Positions 7,898 to 13,948 of a DNA stretch of 13,948 nucleotides are shown here, piece by piece. Every line of letters begins with the position of its first letter. Position 1 is the first letter of the stretch. Source of the stretch: CAYOHP01 sp964403795 [NCBI: uncultured bacterium] (GTDB lineage Bacteria; Muiribacteriota; UBA6191; CAZXTJ01); contig CAYOHP010000161.1 of assembly GCA_964403795.1 (NCBI GenBank), positions 1-13,948 on the forward strand, written 5' to 3'. The translations under genes and the position numbers were made by a program. The notes beneath the pieces were generated by a model. The model was not told where the DNA came from and searched no databases. It was given only the letters and a program-made list of their open reading frames with translations.

Positions 7898-7935
7898 GGT
7901 CCTCCCGGGGGCGGTCCGAAGGAGATCCTCCGGCT

Positions 7936-7959
7936 CCCCGCGGGCACTGTAGCGCGGGG
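7936..7959 (-). other. GC-rich hairpin in the leader of pgi
   Basis: CCCCGCG (7936-7942) can pair with CGCGGGG (7953-7959) across a ten-base loop, inside the 77 bases between the DUF2269 stop and the preferred pgi start. No T-run follows on the minus strand, so termination is not supported. In such G+C-rich DNA a seven-pair stem could be chance. Confidence 0.2.
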
Positions 7960-7974
7960 CCGGATCGCCCGCCA

Positions 7975-8457
7975 TCAGCCGATCCACAGGTTCTTCGTCG
8001 TCATGGCCCAGATCGCCAGGAGGGCCGCCCCGAAGGCCGGGAACCCGAGCGCCATCCAGATCCGGCGGATCCGATGGAACTCGGCCGGCAGCGGGGTCCC
8101 CTCCTCGGCGGACCGGCGGCTCTGCTCGCGCATCCGCAACTGGAGGAAGAGGGCGGGGATCCAGCAGGCGCCTGCCACCCCGTAGCTGGCGAGCCCGACC
8201 GCGATCCAGGGGGTCGTCGGGTCATGTCCGTGGAGCAGGACCATCCCCAGTCCGCTGGCCAGGAGTCCCAGGGCCGCCGGCAGGGTGAAGACCCAGTCGA
8301 CCACCACAAGTTCCCGGTGGACCCAGGCCACCACCCTGAGGTCGCCGGAGCGGGGGGCGCGCAGCGCGTACCAGGCGCTCACCATGCCCCCGCCCAGGTA
8401 GAAGCAGGCGCAGGTCACGTGGAAGGCCTTCAGGCCGAGCGGGACCAGGGGCGACAT
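7975..8457 (-). CDS. DUF2269-family integral membrane protein
   Basis: A 160-residue protein with four hydrophobic segments (about 7-30, 49-75, 82-108 and 131-151). It opens with LKAFHVTCACFYLGGGMVSAWY, where the helix-borne His13 resembles the conserved histidine of DUF2269. Further blocks are VVDWVFTLPAALGLLASGLGMVL and, near the end, RRIWMALGFPAFGAALLAIW, also typical of the family. The molecular function of DUF2269 is not established; the histidine in a four-helix membrane bundle invites comparison with small haem or redox membrane proteins, but that is speculation. The ATG lies inside the end of the DoxX-like gene (28-base overlap) and has no clear Shine-Dalgarno, so translation is likely coupled. 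The stop is 77 bases before the preferred pgi start. Confidence 0.8.
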   Translation of the reverse strand: MSPLVPLGLKAFHVTCACFYLGGGMVSAWYALRAPRSGDLRVVAWVHRELVVVDWVFTLPAALGLLASGLGMVLLHGHDPTTPWIAVGLASYGVAGACWIPALFLQLRMREQSRRSAEEGTPLPAEFHRIRRIWMALGFPAFGAALLAIWAMTTKNLWIG

Positions 8458-9152
8458 GCGAGGATCACCGTACCTGCCAGGATCGGGACGTTCTTGGTCA
8501 GCGGGCCGAAGGGGTGGAGCCAGAGGAAGGGATCCTGGCTCGCCACCAGGAGGGGAAGGACCACCAGGGCGAGGGCCTGCACCACGAGCACGCCCCGCAC
8601 CACCCGTTCGCTCCCGGAGAGCGCCAGGACGCCGGACGCCGCCTGTGCCAGGCCCAGCAGGACCAGGAAGGCGGCGGGATCGATGGGGACGAGTCCTGAT
8701 CGACGGACCACTTCGACCTCCCATGGCTGCTGGAAGAGGATCTTGGGGAAGATCCCCTCGGTCAGCCAGATCACCGCCATCCCGGCGCGCAGACCCCGGA
8801 TCGCGACCTCGTCCCATCCCCCCGCCATGACGCGGCGATGGACCAGGAGCAGGACGACCAGGGGAAGGTTCTTGGTGAGGACCCCGAAGGGGTGGACCAG
8901 GAGCATCGGGTCGACCCAGGCGAGCACCGCGGTGAAGAAGGCGATGGCCGAGACCTGGAGTCCTGCCAGGAACACGGTGGGTGGTCCGAGCCAGATCCGG
9001 AGACCGAGGACCAGCTCTCCGGCGCAGGCTGCCGGCATCCACCAGTCGGCGAGGCCGAGTCGGCCGAGGTAGTCGGCACCGACGGCGCGGTAGCGGGGAT
9101 CGAGGATGCCCACTGCCGTGACGAGCCAGACCAGTGCCACCGAGCGCGCCAT
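8430..9152 (-). CDS. DoxX-like membrane protein with internal duplication
   Basis: A 240-residue membrane protein made of two similar halves. Each half begins with a hydrophobic helix (VALVWLVTAVG at 5-15; AGMAVIWLTEGIF at 123-135). Each ends with the DoxX_3-type signature HPFG-x-LTKN-x-P (HPFGVLTKNLP at 87-97; HPFGPLTKNVP at 213-223), 126 residues apart. Each half should hold about four helices. Family members usually have one copy of this unit, so this looks like a fused tandem duplication. Biochemical function is unknown; DoxX relatives are linked with quinone or thiol redox membrane proteins. The start ATG at 9152 directly follows GAGGTGG. The frame stays open upstream to 9341, but that part is Pro/Gly-rich, not hydrophobic, and runs into the start of the divergent GH13 gene. 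It is the first gene of the six-gene operon and overlaps the next by 28 bases. Confidence 0.82.
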   Translation of the reverse strand: MARSVALVWLVTAVGILDPRYRAVGADYLGRLGLADWWMPAACAGELVLGLRIWLGPPTVFLAGLQVSAIAFFTAVLAWVDPMLLVHPFGVLTKNLPLVVLLLVHRRVMAGGWDEVAIRGLRAGMAVIWLTEGIFPKILFQQPWEVEVVRRSGLVPIDPAAFLVLLGLAQAASGVLALSGSERVVRGVLVVQALALVVLPLLVASQDPFLWLHPFGPLTKNVPILAGTVILACRPWSRSA

Positions 9153-9266
9153 CCACCTCGCTTCCCGTCCGGCAGGGGTGGGGGGCGGGGCATCCTGGGA
9201 GCCGGAGTGCCGGGTGGAGTCCACGGGGGCGAGGGTAGCACCGGCCGGGGGGCCGGGCCGGAGGGA

Positions 9267-9283
9267 GCCCGGGGATCCCGGGC
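9267..9283. promoter_or_regulatory. inverted repeat in the divergent promoter region
   Basis: GCCCGGG (9267-9273) and CCCGGGC (9277-9283) form a seven-pair dyad around GAT, with the exact palindrome GGGATCCC at 9272-9279. It lies in the 154-base gap between the divergently transcribed DoxX-like operon and the GH13 gene, 24 bases before the GTG of the latter. It could be an operator serving both directions or an mRNA hairpin near the ribosome site. No convincing -35/-10 pair was found here, so regulation is inferred from position alone. Confidence 0.3.
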
Positions 9284-9306
9284 CGATTCCGTGGTACCAA
9301 GGACGG

Positions 9307-10488
9307 GTGCCCCGGGACGCCATCGTGCAGATGTTCGACATGCCCTTCCATCGGGTCGAACGCGCCCTGCCCCGGCTGGACCGGCTGGGGGTCTCCCACG
9401 TCCTGGTCTCGCCTCCCCAGCAGAGCCATCCCTCGTCGAAGTGGTGGGCGCGCTACCAGCCCGTCGACTTCCGGTTCGTGGCGGGACCCCTGGGGTCGGG
9501 AGAGGACCTCTGGCGCCTGTGCCAGGCCGCGAGCAGGCGCGGCATGGCGGTGGTGGCGGACGCGGTCCTGAACCACATGTCCAACCACCCCTCCTGGGTC
9601 CGGATGCGAGGGGCGAGGGTCGTGGCCTCGGGGTTCCCCCGGTTCGGGGTCCAGGACTTCCACGGTCCCGAAGCCGGCCGACGCAGGGTGGCCCGGGGTG
9701 CCCGCCTCCCGGAGCTGCGTACCGACACGGAATGGGTTCGCGCCGAGCTCCGGACCTATCTGGGGATGCTGGTCGGGATCGGGGTCCGGGGCTTCCGCTT
9801 CGATGCCGCCTCCCACATCGAACCCGATTTCTTCCCCGCGGTGCTCTCGGGACTCCCCGGTCTCCTCTGCTTCGGAGAGCTGATCGCCACCCACGCCTCC
9901 CACGTGTCCCGGGCCCACCTGGCGTCGATGCGGAGCTACGACTTCCCGCTGGCGCACGCCATGCGGAGGGCCTTCGCACCGGGTGGCGATCTCCGGGAGC
10001 TGGTGCGTCCCGAGGACCGGGGCCAGGCGCTCTGGGGACCGTCCTCGATCCCGTTCGTGAACCACCACGACCTGGTGCGGCACCCGCGTGCCTTCGCCGC
10101 CTTCCGGGTCGGAGACCGTCGGGATCGGGAACTTGCCCACCTCTACGTGCTCGGGCGACAGGACGGGACTCCGCTGCTCTACTTCCCCGACCTGCGCTCG
10201 GCGCTGGTGAAGGAGGCGCTCCGCTTCCACACCCTGGCCCTGGGTCAACCCATGCGATGGGTCCACCTGGAGCCGGATCGACTGGTCTGGACCCGAGGCG
10301 CTACCTTGCTGGCGGGCCTGGACAAGTCGGGCCAGGGTTTCCGGTCGGCGGGCCTGGCCGCGGGTCTCGTCCCCGGGTGGTACCGGGACCTGCTGGGCGG
10401 TGTCCATCGGGTGGACGGCTCGGGGGTGTGGAGGGATGCCGTGATCCCGCCCCGGGGAGGCGTCCTGCTGGTCCGGGTCGGGGACTAG
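9307..10488 (+). CDS. GH13 alpha-amylase-family glycoside hydrolase/transglycosylase, compact
   Basis: A (beta/alpha)8-barrel enzyme of the alpha-amylase clan, 393 residues from the GTG at 9307 (AAGGA lies four to eight bases before it). Family signatures appear in order: region I DAVLNH (85-90), region II GFRFDAASH with nucleophile Asp166, region III FGELIA with acid/base Glu191, and region IV FVNHHD with Asp255. All three carboxylates are kept. Region IV departs from the usual FVxNHD: the Asn before HD is His. An early SPPQQSH...WWARYQPVDFR block resembles the substrate-end loop of alpha-amylases. No signal peptide is seen, so an intracellular alpha-glucan or maltodextrin substrate is likely, but specificity cannot be read. 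The C-terminal beta domain is short. The alpha/beta hydrolase gene starts nine bases after the stop, implying co-transcription. The frame is open upstream to 9106, but that part overlaps the divergent gene. Confidence 0.85.
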   Translation: MPRDAIVQMFDMPFHRVERALPRLDRLGVSHVLVSPPQQSHPSSKWWARYQPVDFRFVAGPLGSGEDLWRLCQAASRRGMAVVADAVLNHMSNHPSWVRMRGARVVASGFPRFGVQDFHGPEAGRRRVARGARLPELRTDTEWVRAELRTYLGMLVGIGVRGFRFDAASHIEPDFFPAVLSGLPGLLCFGELIATHASHVSRAHLASMRSYDFPLAHAMRRAFAPGGDLRELVRPEDRGQALWGPSSIPFVNHHDLVRHPRAFAAFRVGDRRDRELAHLYVLGRQDGTPLLYFPDLRSALVKEALRFHTLALGQPMRWVHLEPDRLVWTRGATLLAGLDKSGQGFRSAGLAAGLVPGWYRDLLGGVHRVDGSGVWRDAVIPPRGGVLLVRVGD

Positions 10489-10497
10489 AGGAGCGAC

Positions 10498-11214
10498 GTG
10501 CACGACCTGAGGGAAGTGGTGGCCGGGGTCCCGGTGCGGAGGGTCTGGTCGGGCGATCCCGGCAGGGCGGCCTGGCATGGGGTGGTCCTCTTCCACCACG
10601 GGTTCGGGGCCTCGATCGCGGGCCAGTCCAAGGAGCTGCTCGGTCTGGCGTCCCGCGGGTTCATGGCGGTGGGGGTGGACGCGGTGGCCCACGGGGTTCG
10701 CCGTGCGAACGACTTCGAGGCCCGATTCCGGGGTCCCTTCCAGGGGAAGGACTCTCCCTTCCTCGCGACCGTGCTGGCCACCGCCGACGAGACTCCTGGT
10801 CTCGTCGACGGGATCCTCGCCATGGGCCTCGGTCGGGTCGAGGGGTTCGGGCTCGCCGGGATCTCGATGGGCGGCTACGCCACCTATGCGGCCCTGGTCG
10901 CGGAGCCGCGGATCCGGGTGGCGGTGGCGCTCCTGGGGAACCCGCAATGGGACCACCCGAGGAGTCCGCACCGGCGTTCCGACGCCTTTGCCGACCGGGC
11001 CCTCCTCTCGCTCACCGCCGGCGAGGACCAAAACGTCCCCCCGGACCCGGCTCGTCGCTTCCATGCGGGCCTCGCCCAAGGCAGACCGGGCTGCGCCGCC
11101 CCCGTCTATCGGGAGCGGCCCGGCGTCCCCCACTTCATGCCGGAGGCCGACTGGGACGCCACCTGGGGGGAGGCGTTGGCCTGGTTCGAGCGCTGGTTGC
11201 CGCCTGGGAACTGA
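10498..11214 (+). CDS. alpha/beta hydrolase, YjfP-like esterase
   Basis: A 238-residue serine hydrolase of the alpha/beta fold. It has an oxyanion-hole HHGFGAS (33-39), a DAVAHG turn (61-66), the nucleophile elbow GISMGGYA with Ser123, the acid candidate Asp177 (AGEDQNVPPDPA) and the His212 candidate (GVPHFMP). The order and spacing resemble E. coli YjfP (HGF, DAPDHG, GASMGG, DDDVVPAD, PGVRH), a carboxylesterase of unclear physiological role. It carries no signal peptide and should be cytoplasmic. The GTG start follows AGAGGAG (10487-10493) at four bases, and that ribosome site overlaps the GH13 stop codon. The pairing with GH13 suggests action on an esterified saccharide or a shared carbon-use pathway, but nothing in the sequence proves this. 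The gene converges with the GT-C gene across 19 bases with no terminator visible. Confidence 0.86.
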   Translation: MHDLREVVAGVPVRRVWSGDPGRAAWHGVVLFHHGFGASIAGQSKELLGLASRGFMAVGVDAVAHGVRRANDFEARFRGPFQGKDSPFLATVLATADETPGLVDGILAMGLGRVEGFGLAGISMGGYATYAALVAEPRIRVAVALLGNPQWDHPRSPHRRSDAFADRALLSLTAGEDQNVPPDPARRFHAGLAQGRPGCAAPVYRERPGVPHFMPEADWDATWGEALAWFERWLPPGN

Positions 11215-11233
11215 GCCTGGGTCCCGGACCGGA

Positions 11234-13180
11234 TCACTCCAGGAGCAGGTGTCCCACCGAGTATTTGCCGTCGCCCCAGATCGGGCGGATCAGGATCCGG
11301 TCGAACCCCATCTCGGTGGCCGGCTCGGGGAGCTCGATCCGCTGGCGGCGGAGGCCGCCCCCGGCCAGCACTTCGCACTCGGCCTCCAGGGCGGCCACGA
11401 TCCGGCTGCCGTCCCGGAACTCGAGGCTGTAGAGATCGTTGTTGTCGAGGCTCACGTCCAGCACCCTGGCACCCGTCCGCCGCGACTCGAGCAGGACCAG
11501 GAGGCGCGACGGGAAGACCGCGTTCCCCGGTGCATCCCATGGCGAGCCCGAGGGCTTGGGGATCGAGAGGGTCTCCAGGGCGACCCGGGTCTCTCCCAGG
11601 CCCGGTACCTTGGCGGCGTCCTCCTTGGGCCCGGACCGCTTCAGGTGGTGCTCGAACATCCCCAGGTTCAGCGCCAGCACGGTACGGAGACGGCGGCGAT
11701 CGAAGACCGGGTCCCGGGTGACGATGCGGAGCTTGTCCCAGTACTCGGCAAGGCCCTGGTCGACGATCCGGTTCACCCCGGACTTCAGGGTCTCGACATA
11801 GCCCTCGGGGATGAAACGCTCGATGTGTCCGATCCGCCAGGCGGGATTCGGCCGCATGGGGATCCGGGCCACCAGCGGGTCGAGGAGTCCGAAGTAGTCG
11901 ACCTGGTGGGCGTAGGGACCGGCTTCGAGCCCGGGCTGCCCGGCCGCGGTCGTGAGGTCGACCTTGAAGTCGGAGGGGCGGAGCTCGCGGGCGGGGGCGT
12001 CGGGCCAGGCGGGCTGGCGGAAGCCGGAGCGCTTGCGGTCCAGCAGGCGGGTCTCGTCCCAGTAGTAGGCCCGCTCGTCCACGATCAGGTGGGGAGGCCA
12101 GCGGTGCTCCCGGTGGTGCTCCAGGTAGGTGCTGTCGGAACGGAGATTGGCCCCCCGGGACAGGAGGCCCAGGGCCACGACCAGGACCGCCACCCCGGCT
12201 GCGGCCGGCCCCGGGACGGGCGGGAAGCGGGCGATCAGGAGGGCCGTCGCCAGCAGCGGGACCGAGAAGAAACGCCCGCTCATGAAGTCGCCGCCGATCC
12301 ACAGGGTGTAGGCCAGGTAGGCGCCGATCCCGGTGCCGAGCGCCCGGTCCGGACCGCGTCCGAACCGGATCCCGGCCACCAGGGAGGTGGCCAGCACCAG
12401 CAGCGTGATCGGGTCGCGGTCCAGCGACTCGAGGTAGTAGAGAAGTCCCTGTGCCAGGTACTCCGAGCGCGGGATCCCGGTCTGGAGCTTGGCGTAGGCG
12501 GTGTTCGGGAACGGGACCCCGTAGTAGAGGAGCGAGAACCCGAGCCATGCGAGTGCGGGTAGGGAGCCGACCAGGAGGGGCGCCGCGGCCCGGCGGGGTG
12601 ACCCGAGTTCCCAGGCGCTCCACAGGACCAGCGGGGCGACCACCAGCACCAGGTCCATGCGATTGACGAAGACCAGCGCCGCCAGCGCGGTGACGCCGCC
12701 CAGGCGGAGCCGCGGGCATCGATCCGACTCGGCCGCGACCGCGAAGCAGGCCGCCACCAGCAGGTAGGAGAGCGGGTTCTCGAGCGCCGAGGTGGTGTAA
12801 TCGAGCCAGGCCTTCGAGCCGAGGAGGGCGAGGCATGCGATCCAGCCCCAGGCGCCTCTCCGACCCACCACCCGCTCCAGGATCGCGAAGGCCCCCAGGG
12901 AGCAGACCAGCGAGATCGCCAGCACCGTGAGGTGGAGCTCCCCGGTCAGCCAGCGACCGGCGGAGCAGACCAGCACCCAGAGCGGGTGGGTGAAGGTCTG
13001 GACCCGCTCGATCGGGTTGTAGCGGAGGCCGAAGCCGTGGACGAAGTTCAGGATGGTGCGGAAGCTGATCCTGGCGTCGTCCGAGATCCATGCCGTGCGC
13101 AGCACCAGGGCCAGGAGGCCCAGGTAGAGGAGCGTGCGCGCCAGGAGGCGGAGCAGGTCGGGCGGCTCCCGGTCTTCCAC
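11234..13180 (-). CDS. GT-C type membrane glycosyltransferase, AftB/ZomB-like
   Basis: About 648 residues with roughly ten hydrophobic segments in the first 340, then a soluble C-terminal region. After the first helix comes SDDARISFRTILNFVHGFGLRYNPIERV (Asp34, Asp35), the loop carrying the acidic pair typical of polyprenyl-phosphate-sugar-using GT-C enzymes. SALENPLSY (131-139), YGVPFPNTAYAKL (220-232) and GGDFMSGRFF (297-306) match proteins annotated as arabinofuranosyltransferase AftB-like or ZomB-like. The last 90 or so residues look like a beta-sandwich domain, perhaps sugar-binding (inference). The expected role is transfer of a sugar to an envelope glycan on the periplasmic side; donor and acceptor are unknown. 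The frame opens at an ATG at 13258, but codons between there and 13195 (CTA, CCA, TCT, CAA) look non-coding. GTG at 13180 (GGAAG eight bases upstream) or 13195 is preferred. Confidence 0.75.
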   Translation of the reverse strand: MEDREPPDLLRLLARTLLYLGLLALVLRTAWISDDARISFRTILNFVHGFGLRYNPIERVQTFTHPLWVLVCSAGRWLTGELHLTVLAISLVCSLGAFAILERVVGRRGAWGWIACLALLGSKAWLDYTTSALENPLSYLLVAACFAVAAESDRCPRLRLGGVTALAALVFVNRMDLVLVVAPLVLWSAWELGSPRRAAAPLLVGSLPALAWLGFSLLYYGVPFPNTAYAKLQTGIPRSEYLAQGLLYYLESLDRDPITLLVLATSLVAGIRFGRGPDRALGTGIGAYLAYTLWIGGDFMSGRFFSVPLLATALLIARFPPVPGPAAAGVAVLVVALGLLSRGANLRSDSTYLEHHREHRWPPHLIVDERAYYWDETRLLDRKRSGFRQPAWPDAPARELRPSDFKVDLTTAAGQPGLEAGPYAHQVDYFGLLDPLVARIPMRPNPAWRIGHIERFIPEGYVETLKSGVNRIVDQGLAEYWDKLRIVTRDPVFDRRRLRTVLALNLGMFEHHLKRSGPKEDAAKVPGLGETRVALETLSIPKPSGSPWDAPGNAVFPSRLLVLLESRRTGARVLDVSLDNNDLYSLEFRDGSRIVAALEAECEVLAGGGLRRQRIELPEPATEMGFDRILIRPIWGDGKYSVGHLLLE

Positions 13181-13317
13181 CGATCGGACTTCCACGGATC
13201 CCGATGGTAGCGCGGGTCCAGACGACCCTTGCGTCCGGGTGGAGACCTCCCACACCATGGCGCCCGAGGCCCTGGTCCGTCCGGTCCGGGGTAGCGCGGC
13301 AGACGAAGGGGAGACCC

Positions 13318-13948
13318 ATGGCGCACATCGTGAGGGCCGGCCTGATCCAAGCCAAGACCGAGTACGACAAGGAGAAGGCCATCCAGAAGCACGAGAAGAT
13401 GATCCGGGATGCCGCCAAGCAGGGCGCCCAGATCGTCTGCCTCCAGGAGCTCTTCTACGGCCCTTACTTCTGCGCCGAGCAGGAGACCAAGTGGTACGAC
13501 TGGGCCGAGGAGATCCCTGGCCCCACCATGGACCGCATGTGCGATCTCGCCAAGGAGCTCGGGATCGTGCTGGTGGTCCCGATGTACGAGAAGGTCCAGG
13601 AGGGCGAGCTCTACAACACCGCGGGCGTGATCGATCCCGACGGGACGCTCCTGGGGATCTACCGCAAGAACCACATCCCGCAGGTGAAGGGGTTCTGGGA
13701 GAAGTTCTACTTCCGGCCCGGCAACCTCGGGTACCCGGTGTTCGAGACCGCCATCGGCCGGGTCGGCGTCTACATCTGCTATGACCGCCACTTCCCCGAG
13801 GGAGCCAGGGCCCTGGGCCTCAACGGCGCCGAGATCATCTTCAACCCGAGCGCTACCGTGAAGGGCCTCTCGGCCTACCTGTGGAAGATCGAGCAGCCGG
13901 CGCACGCCGTGGCCAACGGGTACTTCGTCGGCGCCATCAATCGGGTCG
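13318..13948 (+). CDS. nitrilase-superfamily amidase, beta-ureidopropionase/N-carbamoylputrescine amidase-like (partial)
   Basis: The first 210 residues of a carbon-nitrogen hydrolase that runs off the window end. The Glu-Lys-Cys triad is present: Glu44 (LQELFYGPYF), Lys117 (YRKNHIPQ) and Cys154 (ICYDRHFPEG). The segment FRPGNLGYPVFET then ICYDRHFPEGAR and NGAEIIFNPSAT, ending at GAINRV, resembles eukaryotic beta-ureidopropionase. The preceding WEKFYF recalls N-carbamoylputrescine amidase. Either way it should hydrolyse an N-carbamoyl amine or amino acid to amine, CO2 and ammonia in the cytoplasm. The ATG follows AAGGGGAG (13306-13313) at four bases, the best ribosome site in the window. The protein is unusually Lys-rich and its codons favour AAG, GGC and TAC, unlike the Arg-rich, GGG/CGG-using neighbours. 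It is divergent from the GT-C gene across a gap of about 137 bases; downstream partners are outside the window. Confidence 0.9.
   Translation, partial: MAHIVRAGLIQAKTEYDKEKAIQKHEKMIRDAAKQGAQIVCLQELFYGPYFCAEQETKWYDWAEEIPGPTMDRMCDLAKELGIVLVVPMYEKVQEGELYNTAGVIDPDGTLLGIYRKNHIPQVKGFWEKFYFRPGNLGYPVFETAIGRVGVYICYDRHFPEGARALGLNGAEIIFNPSATVKGLSAYLWKIEQPAHAVANGYFVGAINRV

Noticed and set aside
9153-9341. Extension of the DoxX-like protein to an ATG at 9341
   Set aside because: The added residues are Pro/Gly-rich, not membrane-like, and cross the start of the divergent GH13 gene; GAGGTGG precedes the ATG at 9152.
7975-11133. A 1052-codon minus-strand open frame ending in the DUF2269 protein
   Set aside because: Only the last 160 residues look real (four hydrophobic helices). 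The rest is antisense to the GH13 and hydrolase genes and has shadow-like composition.
11215-11233. Possible bidirectional terminator between the convergent hydrolase and GT-C genes
   Set aside because: The 19 bases contain only a short GGTCC/GGACC repeat with a one-base centre and no T-runs, so no usable hairpin is shown.
8838-11432. An 864-codon open frame on the plus strand across the DoxX-like, GH13 and hydrolase genes
   Set aside because: It is a shadow frame caused by high G+C: its protein is Pro/Gly/Arg-rich without recognisable motifs, and it overlaps several genes with clear family signatures.
1-13948. CRISPR arrays, insertion sequences, phage genes or attachment sites
   Set aside because: No regularly spaced repeats, transposase or integrase motifs, or tRNA-end duplications were found by reading the sequence and frames.

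Overview
This is a gene-dense, very G+C-rich window (by eye about 70 %, with almost every third codon position G or C). Several genes start with GTG or TTG, many genes overlap, and the proteins are rich in Arg, Ala and Gly. Nothing fixes the taxon. An RNase G-type enzyme, a Tat-exported flavoenzyme and a tafazzin-like acyltransferase would fit a high-G+C bacterium of the Myxococcota, Acidobacteriota or Gemmatimonadota kind; that is inference only. There are no transposases, phage genes, CRISPR arrays or rRNA genes, so it looks like ordinary chromosome. No stretch over 300 bases lacks a gene; the longest gaps are about 150 bases (9153-9306) and 137 bases (13181-13317).

Layout. (1) 17-197: tRNA-Pro(TGG) and tRNA-Gly(TCC), then a strong hairpin. 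(2) 247-2246, plus strand: a translationally coupled pair, hypoxanthine phosphoribosyltransferase and RNase E/G. (3) 9152 down to 2224, minus strand: a six-gene run in the order DoxX-like membrane protein (internally duplicated), DUF2269 membrane protein, glucose-6-phosphate isomerase, tafazzin-like acyltransferase, Tat-exported spermidine-dehydrogenase-like FAD oxidoreductase, and a class V (CefD-like) aminotransferase. Most junctions overlap or are a few bases apart, so it is probably one operon. (4) 9307-11214, plus strand: an alpha-amylase-family (GH13) protein and a YjfP-like alpha/beta hydrolase, transcribed divergently from the operon. (5) 13180 down to 11234, minus strand: a large GT-C type membrane glycosyltransferase of the AftB/ZomB-like kind. 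(6) 13318 to the window end, plus strand: the first 210 residues of a nitrilase-superfamily amidase closest in motifs to beta-ureidopropionase and N-carbamoylputrescine amidase.

How the genes may work together. hpt and rng are housekeeping functions (purine salvage, RNA processing). The minus-strand operon mixes central sugar metabolism (Pgi), lipid acyl transfer, an exported amine-oxidising flavoenzyme, a PLP enzyme and two small membrane proteins. The co-translation of the flavoenzyme and PLP enzyme suggests, but does not prove, a shared amine pathway. The GH13/hydrolase pair may act on an intracellular glucan or esterified sugar. No classical defence system or biosynthetic cluster was recognised. 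The most unusual items are the duplicated DoxX-like protein, the make-up of the six-gene operon, and the GH13 protein with an altered fourth motif.
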